A DNA stretch of 6,416 nucleotides from JAHJGG01 sp041658785 (GCA_041658785.1 JBAZZL010000048.1:1-6416); one strand, 5' to 3'. Positions 1-6,385 are shown, numbered from the stretch's first letter. The notes: generated by a model from the letters alone, not told the origin. Translations and numbers: made by a program.

Positions 1-2269
1 TGCCTCTGTTTTTAAAAATGTTTTTTACCAGATTAACCTTATCGCCAGCCGCCTCCAGGACAAAGCCGCCGGTTTCGCTGAATAATTTTTTATCAGCGCG
101 CAGATTGCCTGGGATATTTACCTTAAAGCCGATCTCATTGCCAAAGCTCATCTCGGCGAGAGCGACAGCAATGCCGCCGTCGGAAATATCATGGGCCGCC
201 AGAATCAAGCCATCGTCAGTCGCGTCCGTCAGCGCGAAGATCTGGTTTTCCGCTTCGGCTAAATTTGGTTTGGGCAGATTCGCGCCGAGTTCATCAAATA
301 GATCATAATAAACACTGCCGCCGCATTCGTCTTTTCTTTCCCCAATCATCAGAATAATTGAGTTGGCATGTTTGAAACGCATGGTAATCGCTTTGGTCGC
401 GTCATTTATTTTGCCAAGACAGGAGATAATCGGGCTGGGAGCGATGTGGCCGTTTTTGGAATGATTATAAAATGAAACATTGCCGGAGATGATCGGGACG
501 GGCGCATTGCCCGGCCCCTCACCCGCCCCGCTTTCTGCGGGGTCGACCTCTCCCTGGGGGAGAGGTGATAGTGTTGTTTTGAGATGAATGCCTTTTTGCG
601 CGTCGGCGATGCCGCGGACGCTTTCTACGAATTCCCACATTTGTTCCGGATCTTCCGGATTGCCAAAACAGAGGCAATCGGTTAGCGTCCAAGGCCGAGC
701 GCCGACAGCCGCCACGTTTCGCATTGCTTCCACGACCGCGTTTACGGCGCCCCAGTAAGGATCAATTTTACAATAGCGCGGATTTTGAGCGACCGAGAGG
801 GCGATGCCGATGTTTTTAATTTCCGCCGGATATTTTTCTTCCAAAAAAGGCCGCATTACCCCCGCGTCGGCTTCCCCGGGTTCAATGACCGAAATTCCTT
901 GCACGTTTTTATCGTATTGTTCATAAATAGGGGATCTAGAGGCAACATTTTCGTGTGAAAGGATTTTTAGGAACGTTTCGTTGTAGTTTGGTTCTGGCAG
1001 TTTTGGTTCAGTAAACGTTCTTTCAGGTTTTGAATATTCTCGATCATATAATAATCCTCGTGTTACATCAGATGATTTGGCATGAACAATCTCTTCACCT
1101 TGATTATTTACAATATATTGATCATCATCGCGGATTTTTCCAATGACCGAAGCGCGGGCGCCTTTTGCAATATTTGGGAGTTCATATGTCTTGTTGTAAT
1201 GTTCCAGAATTATTGGTGTTACATCCGGATGCGCTACCCACATATACCTTTCTTGCGTCTCTGAACAAAGTGTAATCGATGGATGGAGATCTGACATGCT
1301 TTTGTGAACCTTGTCCAGATCTACTTCCGCGCCAAATCCCGCGCTGTCTGCCAGTTCTACGCTGGCGCATGCGACTCCGCCTGCGCCAAGATCTTTGAAT
1401 CCCACTTTATCCATCATTTTTTTTTCTTTTAGAATATCAAATAGAGCATATGTCGATTTTAACAAGTGCCGCTTGAGAAATGCGTTTGGTTCTTGAATCG
1501 CGCCTTTATTTTGTTCTTTTTCATCTTCATCCAGCTCAAAAGAGGCAAAACTTGCTCCGCCAAACCCGCTATTGTCTGTTGGTTTGCCTATGAGAATGAG
1601 ATCATATCCTGTTGCGTTTTTTGGCGCACGGGAATGAATGATTTCATCATCTCGGACAACACCCAGAGTGACAACGTTCACCAGACAGTTGTCATTGTAA
1701 CTCTCGTCAAAATATACATCGCCGCCAATGTTAGGAATGCCGACTGGGTTGGCATAACCGGCAATACCATCCACAACTCCATTTGCTATCCAGCGTGATT
1801 TATTATTTTCAATCTCTCCAAAACGCAATGGATCGGCCATAGCAATCACTTTGGCGCCCATGCATGATACATCGCGTATGTTTCCACCAACCCCTGTGGC
1901 CGCGCCTTCATATGGAAGAATTTGCGAAGGATGATTGTGGGATTCGTGGCTAATGACGATGCCGTATTTATGGCCTTCGTTGTCTTTGGCTATTTCCACA
2001 ATGCCCGCGTCTTCCGATGGCCCTAGCATTACATTTGGGCCATTAGTGATAAATTGTTTGAGATATTGCCTGCTACTCCTATATGAACAGTGTTCAGAGC
2101 CCTGGATGGACCACAGTACGCATTCAGAAATTGACGGAGGGCGTTTTAATATTTCGTTTTGAATTTTCAAAATTTCGTCCACAGTTAAAACAAGACGGTA
2201 CTTTTGTAACGTCTCTTTGATCTCTTCCGTTGTCATTGAGACAAAGTCAATTGTTTCGGCGGTAAACAT
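1..2269 (-). CDS. purL: Phosphoribosylformylglycinamidine synthase, PurL subunit (3' end outside window)
   Basis: PurL catalyses the ATP- and glutamine-dependent conversion of FGAR to FGAM in de novo purine synthesis, in the cytoplasm, normally with PurQ and PurS. I translated the frame from the ATG at 2269 to base 1: 756 codons, no stop, no frameshift. Visible motifs are GSEHCSYRSSR (residues 57-67, with the conserved His60), ESHNHPS (109-115), PYEGAATGVGGNIRD (119-133), GGASFAS (237-243), DLGAGGVACAS (about 293-303), SETQER (336-341), and later ISGNVSFYN and HDISDGG. This is the small PurL type without an N-terminal PurS-like region. Perhaps 50-100 C-terminal residues are missing, and a C-terminal fusion cannot be excluded. 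An in-frame TAG lies just upstream of the start, so ATG 2269 is the natural start, although no Shine-Dalgarno is visible. The protein carries an unusual insert of about 25 residues just before the ISGNVS motif, encoded by a palindromic repeat. It follows purA by 76 bases and is probably co-transcribed. Confidence 0.96.
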   Translation of the reverse strand, partial: MFTAETIDFVSMTTEEIKETLQKYRLVLTVDEILKIQNEILKRPPSISECVLWSIQGSEHCSYRSSRQYLKQFITNGPNVMLGPSEDAGIVEIAKDNEGHKYGIVISHESHNHPSQILPYEGAATGVGGNIRDVSCMGAKVIAMADPLRFGEIENNKSRWIANGVVDGIAGYANPVGIPNIGGDVYFDESYNDNCLVNVVTLGVVRDDEIIHSRAPKNATGYDLILIGKPTDNSGFGGASFASFELDEDEKEQNKGAIQEPNAFLKRHLLKSTYALFDILKEKKMMDKVGFKDLGAGGVACASVELADSAGFGAEVDLDKVHKSMSDLHPSITLCSETQERYMWVAHPDVTPIILEHYNKTYELPNIAKGARASVIGKIRDDDQYIVNNQGEEIVHAKSSDVTRGLLYDREYSKPERTFTEPKLPEPNYNETFLKILSHENVASRSPIYEQYDKNVQGISVIEPGEADAGVMRPFLEEKYPAEIKNIGIALSVAQNPRYCKIDPYWGAVNAVVEAMRNVAAVGARPWTLTDCLCFGNPEDPEQMWEFVESVRGIADAQKGIHLKTTLSPLPQGEVDPAESGAGEGPGNAPVPIISGNVSFYNHSKNGHIAPSPIISCLGKINDATKAITMRFKHANSIILMIGERKDECGGSVYYDLFDELGANLPKPNLAEAENQIFALTDATDDGLILAAHDISDGGIAVALAEMSFGNEIGFKVNIPGNLRADKKLFSETGGFVLEAAGDKVNLVKNIFKNRG
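511..568. repeat. Double-hairpin palindromic repeat inserted in frame in purL
   Basis: This GC-rich block contains two hairpins. The first is CCCCGC (526-531) with GCGGGG (537-542). The second is a perfect 9-bp stem, ACCTCTCCC (546-554) with GGGAGAGGT (558-566). The outer edge carries CCCCTCACCC. I recognise the layout as a common bacterial dispersed palindrome (CTCACCC...CTCTCCC...GGGAGAGG) that is normally intergenic. Here it is read in the purL frame as residues of about 568-587 (LSPLPQGEVDPAE, then Gly-rich). Ordinary PurL proteins have only a handful of residues between the GIADA-like helix and the P(V/I)ISGN strand; this one has about 34. The surrounding frame is undamaged. Confidence 0.8.
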
Positions 2270-2300
2270 GATGGGATTCGTAATTTTGTGGGTTAATAAA

Positions 2301-2335
2301 AAATCCTAATTTCAAATATCGAAATCCGAAACAAG
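2301..2335. repeat. AT-rich dispersed-repeat-like block in purA-purL spacer
   Basis: The 76-base gap between the purA stop and the purL start contains AATTTCAAATATCGAAAT followed by CCGAAACAAG. It has a short inverted repeat, ATTTC/GAAAT. It resembles the TTTCGGATTTCGATATT type of short intergenic repeat that I recall from several environmental bacterial genomes; this recognition is from memory. No convincing terminator (stem plus T-run) is present in the minus direction, so purA-purL read-through is plausible. No promoter for purL is obvious. Confidence 0.4.
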
Positions 2336-2345
2336 CAATCATCTA

Positions 2346-3653
2346 CTAATTCATATCATCCCTAACAATAGTCTGGCTCCTTTTTGGCCCAAGAGAAATA
2401 ATTGATGCTTTGCAGTCTGCTTGACTTTCAATAAATTCGACAAACTTCCGCATGTTCTCTGGCAAGCCATCATAACTGCCTGCAACTAATTTTTCATGCT
2501 GTTCATCTGTGCAGTCATTCCAACCGGCAAAAGTATTGTAGACTGGTTTTACCTTTCTAAATTTAGTTAAACTCGCAGGCATCTCTGTAGAGCGCTCGCC
2601 ATCAATGTCGTAGGCAACACAAAGTTTTAACTCTGGAATGCCTGATAAAATATCAAGTTTGGTAATTGCCAAATCAGTGAGGCCGCTGCATCGCACAGAC
2701 TGTCTTATCTGAACAAGGTCTGTCCAGCCAACGCGACGAGGTCTGCCTGTAGTGGTGCCATATTCTTGGCCTTTTTCGCGAATTTTATCTCCCAGTTCGC
2801 CAGTTAGTTCGGTGGGAAAGGGGGAGTCGCCCACTCGGCTGGTGTAGGCCTTGGCGACGCCAATAATTCTGGCCGAGCCGTTGAATCCCAAACCCGAGCC
2901 CACTCTGGCGTATCCGGCCACATTATTAGTGCTAGTCGTGTGGGGATAAACGCCGTGGTCGGGATCAAGCGACATGCCCTGGGCGCCTTCAAACAAGATT
3001 TTTTTACCGGCTTTGTATGCTTGGTGCAATTCAACCTCAGTATCGGATATATATTGAGCTAGTTGTTTGCCATAATCCAGATATGCATTATAAATATCCT
3101 CAAGCGATTGATTGAATTCAGAATTGAAAACTTTCTTGAGAATATCTACATTGAATTGGTATGCTTTGGCTAATTTTTCTTTTAGCATCTCAGGTTCAAG
3201 CAGATCTCCCATTCTAATGCCATGTCTATACATTTTGTCCGCGCAAACAGGAGCGATGCCGCGTTTGGTGCTTCCCGCGCCCAAACTGCCTTGATGTCCT
3301 GATAGCGTCTCATCCATGGCGATATGATATGGCATGATTACATGCGCTCGCTCGCTGACTTTTAGATTTGGTTCAATGCCGCGTTTCTTTAGATCGCTAA
3401 TTTCTTTTAATAAAACCGCTGGATCAACCACTACGCCGTTTCCAATTATGGAAATAACGCTTGGAGAAATTATTCCGGATGGAATTAAGTGCAGTTTGTA
3501 TGTTTCATCTCCTACAATAACAGTGTGGCCGGCATTATTGCCGCCCTGAAAGCGAACGATGTAATCGGCTTTATCAGCAAAAAAGTCAGTAATTTTTCCC
3601 TTGCCCTCATCACCCCATTGGCTTCCTACCACTATTGTTATTTGGTCTTGCAT
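2346..3653 (-). CDS. purA: Adenylosuccinate synthetase
   Basis: PurA uses GTP and aspartate to convert IMP to adenylosuccinate, the first committed step towards AMP, in the cytoplasm. From the ATG at 3653 the protein has 435 residues, close to the usual length of about 430. Visible motifs, numbered from this ATG, are the P-loop-like GSQWGDEGKGK (10-20, with the catalytic Asp at 15), NNAGHTV (39-45, catalytic His43), the IMP-contacting GSTKRGIAPV (127-136), TSTNNVAGYARVGSGLG (240-256), the aspartate/IMP loop TTTGRPRR (300-307) followed by VGWTDLVQIR, TKLD (331-334), and GPKRSQTI near the C-terminus. A GTG at 3671 would add six residues (FYYSY-type) but lies inside the palindrome upstream. The ATG just before QDQITIVVGSQWG fits family N-termini better. 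Neither start has a clear Shine-Dalgarno. The stop is TAG. It lies 65 bases after folD and 76 before purL, consistent with a purine operon. Confidence 0.96.
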   Translation of the reverse strand: MQDQITIVVGSQWGDEGKGKITDFFADKADYIVRFQGGNNAGHTVIVGDETYKLHLIPSGIISPSVISIIGNGVVVDPAVLLKEISDLKKRGIEPNLKVSERAHVIMPYHIAMDETLSGHQGSLGAGSTKRGIAPVCADKMYRHGIRMGDLLEPEMLKEKLAKAYQFNVDILKKVFNSEFNQSLEDIYNAYLDYGKQLAQYISDTEVELHQAYKAGKKILFEGAQGMSLDPDHGVYPHTTSTNNVAGYARVGSGLGFNGSARIIGVAKAYTSRVGDSPFPTELTGELGDKIREKGQEYGTTTGRPRRVGWTDLVQIRQSVRCSGLTDLAITKLDILSGIPELKLCVAYDIDGERSTEMPASLTKFRKVKPVYNTFAGWNDCTDEQHEKLVAGSYDGLPENMRKFVEFIESQADCKASIISLGPKRSQTIVRDDMN

Positions 3654-3661
3654 ATAACTAT

Positions 3662-3743
3662 AATAGAACACGGATTAAACGAATTTAACGGATTAAAACG
3701 AATTCGTTTAGATTCGTTTCATTCGTTAGATTCGTGTTCTATT
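3662..3743. repeat. 82-bp imperfect palindrome at the folD-purA junction
   Basis: Two 41-base arms (3662-3702 and 3703-3743) meet at AACGAA|TTCGTT with no loop and match at 33 of 41 positions. The outer 11 bases, AATAGAACACG, are perfectly paired. Each arm is itself built from 9-10-base units such as CGGATTAAA, CGAATTTAA and CGGATTAAAA, so it is a palindrome of tandem ATTCG-type units. The right arm contains the last residues of folD (about 283-289, IEHESNE) and its TGA stop (3719-3721). The left arm ends eight bases before the purA ATG. On the minus strand no T-run follows, so it does not look like an intrinsic terminator of folD. On the plus strand seven T follow, but there is no gene to terminate. 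Confidence 0.85.
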
Positions 3744-4588
3744 TTTTTGTTTGCACAAATCACAGTATTCCATAGCAACCTAGCAACAGTGATTGGTCCA
3801 ATACCCCCAGGGGTTGGAGTGACATAACTTGCTTTTTTTATTACTTCTTCCACATTTACATCTCCATACATCTTGCCATCCACAAAACAAACTCCAGTGT
3901 CAATCACAATCGCGCCTTTTTTCACCATATCGCCCCGCAAAATATCTTTTTTTCCCACGCCGGTAACGATGATATCCGCGTTTAGACATTTTTTTTTAAT
4001 ATCTTTGGTCGCGCTGTTCACGGTGGTAACGCTGGCGCGTTCGTTCATCATCATAATGGCCAAGGGCTTGCCAACCAAAGCGCCAGCGCCGATGATGGCA
4101 ACATTTTTACCGGCTAACTCATCTTTTATTCCAATATGGCGCAAGACAGACATGACCGCGCCTGGAGTCGGCGGAACCATATAATTGGTTTTCATTACCA
4201 ACCGTCCCAAATTCGCGTTAGTCAGGCAGTCTACGTCAACTTGCGGATCAATGGCGTTTAACACATCATCAGTATAGAGCGGTTCAGGCAAAGGGAGCTG
4301 GACGATCAATCCAGAGAGTCCCGGGTCGCTTTGGAGCGCGAAAATTTTTTCAATGATTTCTGTTTTGGAGATATTGCCCGGCAACTCAATCAATTCAAAA
4401 TTTATGCCGGCGATTTTGGCCGCCTTGCTTTTGTTTTTTACATAAGTTTGAGAAGGTTTATCTTCACCAACTAAAATAACCGCCAGTTTTGGGGTTATTT
4501 TGTTTTTTTTTAACAAGGCCGTTTTGGCAGCGGTTTTTTCATTCAGCGCTTGGGCAATTGATTTTCCGTCAATAAGTTTGGCGGGCAT
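3719..4588 (-). CDS. folD: Bifunctional methylenetetrahydrofolate dehydrogenase / methenyltetrahydrofolate cyclohydrolase
   Basis: FolD oxidises 5,10-methylene-THF to methenyl-THF and hydrolyses it to 10-formyl-THF, the formyl donor for purine synthesis and initiator tRNA formylation, in the cytoplasm. At 289 residues it has the usual family length. The N-terminal domain has YVKNKSKA with catalytic Lys53, VQLPLP with Gln97, and DVDCLTNANLGRL with Asp120, so the catalytic Lys/Gln/Asp set is present. The C-terminal Rossmann domain has IIGAGALVGKP (165-175), GAIVIDTGV (225-233), and the signature TPTPGGIGPITVA (257-269). Two cofactor-site positions are unusual: Ala168 where many members have Arg, and VNSAT (190-194) where CHSRT is common. 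The last residues, IEHESNE, come from the palindromic repeat. The start ATG at 4588 has no Shine-Dalgarno but a good promoter-like element upstream. It is probably the first gene of folD-purA-purL. Confidence 0.96.
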   Translation of the reverse strand: MPAKLIDGKSIAQALNEKTAAKTALLKKNKITPKLAVILVGEDKPSQTYVKNKSKAAKIAGINFELIELPGNISKTEIIEKIFALQSDPGLSGLIVQLPLPEPLYTDDVLNAIDPQVDVDCLTNANLGRLVMKTNYMVPPTPGAVMSVLRHIGIKDELAGKNVAIIGAGALVGKPLAIMMMNERASVTTVNSATKDIKKKCLNADIIVTGVGKKDILRGDMVKKGAIVIDTGVCFVDGKMYGDVNVEEVIKKASYVTPTPGGIGPITVARLLWNTVICANKKIEHESNE

Positions 4589-4633
4589 GGGATAAAAGAG
4601 TTATTTTTTTTAGAGATTGATTAGAACAAAAAT

Positions 4634-4642
4634 ATTGTAGCA
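4634..4642 (-). promoter_or_regulatory. Extended -10 promoter candidate for folD
   Basis: On the minus strand the sequence TGCTACAAT gives an extended -10 (TGn plus TACAAT, one mismatch to TATAAT). No good -35 hexamer is visible at 16-18 bases; TTCCAT is the nearest and is weak. Transcription would start near 4627, leaving a leader of about 40 AT-rich bases with no Shine-Dalgarno before the ATG at 4588. It lies in the 85-base gap downstream of the DedA/PAP2 stop, so folD-purA-purL could be transcribed independently of that gene. Confidence 0.5.
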
Positions 4643-4673
4643 TAGAGAGATAAAAAATGGAATACATTAAAAT

Positions 4674-5978
4674 TTATTTCAAGATCTGGTTTGCTTGGGC
4701 ATTAGGCGGCGCTGACAATGGCGGATGGCAGCTGACAGCAAAAAAGATATATAAAAAAAGGCTGGCCAAAAAAATTGATATAGCAGCTATTTTATTTTTT
4801 CGCGCTATTACCTGTGTTTGGGCAGTTTTTTTGTTGCTAAATATATATTCAGCAATGCTGATGCCGATAATGAGCCACAAAGCGCCGAGCAAATATCCGC
4901 TCAATATATCGCTGACATAATGAACGCCCAAATATATCCGGCTAAAGCCAATTAAAAAAATTAATAATAATCCGGCAAAAAATACATTCACTTTCTTTTT
5001 CCACGTTTTTGCTTCTCGGAGCAGGATATACGCGAGAAATCCATACAGCGCCACCGCTATAGTCGCGTGGCCGCTGGGGAAGGAATAAGATTTTTCTATA
5101 TACACGGCGATTTCAGGGCGCGGACGGTGAAAAAATAATTTGCTGAAATAATTAAAGAATACGCTGCCGGCGATTGTTATTATGAACGGCAAGATATAAT
5201 TTTTTTTTTTAATTAACCATAAAATGGAAATCGCGGCAACAACGGCCATTAAGGCAACCTGCCATTTTCCCAAAATAGTGATCCCTAAAAATACTTTTAT
5301 CAGTTCCGCGTCTCTAAAAAGCAGTAAAAGACGCGATACGCGGATATCTATAGCCGTGATAACATCAGTATTGATAAAATTTTCTATTACTCCGCCAAAC
5401 AATGAGAGCGCATACCCGAAAGCGATTGCCAACAGCGTAAAAGATCTGCCATAAAATGTCGTTTTATCAAGGCGCTTTTTTAAAAAAGCTAATAATTTAG
5501 GATGTTTGGCTTGATATGCCTTAATTTTTCTGTTTTCAATTATCGCCTGCTTGACCGAGCGCCACAGCGATTTCATTATTATCAAGAATTTTTGCCCGTA
5601 TTTGATAATGGTGTATTTTAATATATAAAAAAGCATCAGCAAGAGAAGGATAAAAAAGAAAAAGAAATCTGTTCGGGAGAGCCATAGTTTGGCCGTATTT
5701 AACGATTGGGCGAAAAAGTATCCAGGCAAGATCCAGAGGCCGATATAATAGTTGATATTATCGCCGAGGACCGCTCCGAAAATGGCAAAAAAAATAAGGC
5801 CGCCAATGTCAAAACCGCCTCCCGCGGCCATGGCGCCCATGATTAAAATAGCGGTTAAGCCGGGGATAAAAAGCCCGATTCCGACGATTGTCTCGGATAA
5901 CGCAAAAAGAAAAGCCATCCAATAACCCGCGGTCTGAAAATGCTCAATTGTCGGCAGAAGCGAGTTTAGTATGTCCAT
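4674..5978 (-). CDS. DedA-PAP2 fusion membrane protein with shortened DedA domain
   Basis: This 434-residue, very hydrophobic inner-membrane protein joins an N-terminal DedA (SNARE-associated/VTT) segment to a C-terminal PAP2 acid phosphatase. The DedA part (about 15-80) shows ALSETIVGIGLFIPG, small-residue-rich helices and LGDNINYYIG. A linker follows (120-175, with KHPKLLAFLKKRL). The PAP2 domain (about 225-385) has all three motifs: K280-x6-R287-P288 (KLFFHRPRP), PSGH (301-304) and S346-R347-x5-H353-x3-D357. PAP2 enzymes of this kind usually dephosphorylate lipid phosphates such as undecaprenyl pyrophosphate or phosphatidylglycerol phosphate; the substrate here cannot be read from sequence. 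The usual DedA centre (F-x-R-F-x-P-x-x-R region and the following helix) is absent: the sequence goes from NYYIG directly to LWILPGYFFAQS, as if about 90 residues were deleted in frame. A last helix (397-416) is followed by a Pro/Ala-rich tail. No Shine-Dalgarno is visible. The start is set by the promoter just upstream. Confidence 0.9.
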   Translation of the reverse strand: MDILNSLLPTIEHFQTAGYWMAFLFALSETIVGIGLFIPGLTAILIMGAMAAGGGFDIGGLIFFAIFGAVLGDNINYYIGLWILPGYFFAQSLNTAKLWLSRTDFFFFFILLLLMLFYILKYTIIKYGQKFLIIMKSLWRSVKQAIIENRKIKAYQAKHPKLLAFLKKRLDKTTFYGRSFTLLAIAFGYALSLFGGVIENFINTDVITAIDIRVSRLLLLFRDAELIKVFLGITILGKWQVALMAVVAAISILWLIKKKNYILPFIITIAGSVFFNYFSKLFFHRPRPEIAVYIEKSYSFPSGHATIAVALYGFLAYILLREAKTWKKKVNVFFAGLLLIFLIGFSRIYLGVHYVSDILSGYLLGALWLIIGISIAEYIFSNKKTAQTQVIARKNKIAAISIFLASLFLYIFFAVSCHPPLSAPPNAQANQILK

Positions 5979-5995
5979 AATGCAAGGTGCATTAT
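5977..5995. promoter_or_regulatory. Operator-like inverted repeat across the -10 and start codon
   Basis: ATAATGC (5977-5983) and GCATTAT (5989-5995) form a perfect 7-bp inverted repeat with a five-base centre (AAGGT). It overlaps the downstream -10 box and the first two bases of the start codon of the DedA/PAP2 gene. It could be a repressor site or an RNA hairpin masking the start; it could also be a by-product of the TATAATGC duplication. Confidence 0.35.
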
Positions 5996-6004
5996 AGCAT
6001 TATA
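5991..6004 (-). promoter_or_regulatory. Tandem -10 boxes upstream of the DedA/PAP2 gene
   Basis: The 8-mer TATAATGC (minus strand) occurs twice head to tail (6004-5997 and 5996-5989), giving two perfect TATAAT hexamers eight bases apart. The second is preceded by TGC, so it is also an extended -10 (TGCTATAAT). No convincing -35 is seen. The downstream box would start transcription within about ten bases of the ATG at 5978, giving an almost leaderless mRNA. This fits the absence of a Shine-Dalgarno. Confidence 0.55.
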
Positions 6005-6199
6005 GAGTGTTTTATAATAGTTTTAGTTTTGGTCGCGTATATCTTTAAGTTTATCCTAAACGTCTTTTGACGATAGAAGTAGGGTTGAAGGGCGTAAAAT
6101 GGGTCCTATTCACTAAAATAAAGAGAAAAGCAGAGCTTTTTGGCCATGCTCATTCCATTTGCCAATTGGGCGGAACGATCCCTGAACATACAATTTGGC

Positions 6200-6252
6200 T
6201 CCGAACGCTGAACGAAATCCGAACTTTTTTTAGCGAAAATCCGAACGCTGAA
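6200..6252. repeat. Direct repeat TCCGAACGCTGAA, two copies 40 bp apart
   Basis: TCCGAACGCTGAA occurs exactly at 6200-6212 and 6240-6252, with a partial copy (ATCCGAAC) near 6217 between them. The block as a whole reads as degenerate repeats of a TTCGGATTTCG-like unit on the minus strand, similar in character to the purA-purL spacer. No function can be assigned. Confidence 0.75.
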
Positions 6253-6257
6253 TTTTG

Positions 6258-6275
6258 ATCCGCCAGTTGGCGGAT
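6258..6275. repeat. Perfect 8-bp hairpin ATCCGCCA-GT-TGGCGGAT
   Basis: The arms at 6258-6265 and 6268-6275 are exact reverse complements with a two-base centre. Palindromes of the TCCGCCA/TGGCGGA type are, from memory, frequent dispersed intergenic repeats in Patescibacteria-like genomes. No T-run follows on either strand, so an intrinsic terminator is unlikely. Confidence 0.7.
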
Positions 6276-6282
6276 TAAGCTC

Positions 6283-6385
6283 GGGCGGGCAAAAAGGCCC
6301 CACTTCGCTAAAGCTTCGAGGGGTAAAAAGGGGGTTGGGGGGAAGGAATCCTTCGACTTAGCTCAGGACAAGCTTTTGCCCGCCC
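6283..6385. repeat. MITE-like composite palindromic element
   Basis: The 103-bp block is bounded by perfect 12-bp inverted repeats, GGGCGGGCAAAA (6283-6294) and TTTTGCCCGCCC (6374-6385). With two mismatches they extend outward to AGC at both sides. Inside are an imperfect hairpin (CCCC 6298-6301 with GGGG 6320-6323, around CTTCGCTAAAGCTTCGAG), a small AAGGAATCCTT palindrome (6343-6353), and CCTTCGACTTAGCTCAGGAC. The last closely resembles the very widespread GTCCTGAGCGAAGTCGAAGG dispersed repeat. There is no coding capacity and no obvious target-site duplication. It is probably a non-autonomous repeat or a nest of several. Confidence 0.65.

Noticed and set aside
491..575. Frameshift or pseudogene in purL caused by the repeat
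   Set aside because: The purL frame reads through the insert without a stop and the motifs on both sides are intact.
2270..2345. Purine riboswitch upstream of purL
   Set aside because: The gap is only 76 bases, and it is AT-rich repeat-like DNA without the conserved three-way junction core.
3662..3743. Intrinsic terminator after folD
   Set aside because: The stem is long and AT-rich and is not followed by a T-run in the direction of folD transcription; the T-run lies on the opposite side.
6126..6141. Terminator hairpin AAAAGC/GCTTTT
   Set aside because: The 6-bp stem is A/T-dominated, the T-run is only the stem itself plus one base, and no plus-strand gene precedes it.
6200..6252. CRISPR array
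   Set aside because: Only two exact 13-base copies and one partial copy exist, the repeat is too short, and there are no cas genes.
6067..6258. Small plus-strand protein gene of 63 residues
   Set aside because: It starts with TTG, has no ribosome site or recognisable domain, and its end is made of the direct repeats.
6106..6303. Small minus-strand protein gene of 65 residues
   Set aside because: Its start lies in the repeat block and its composition follows the repeats; no homology is recognised.
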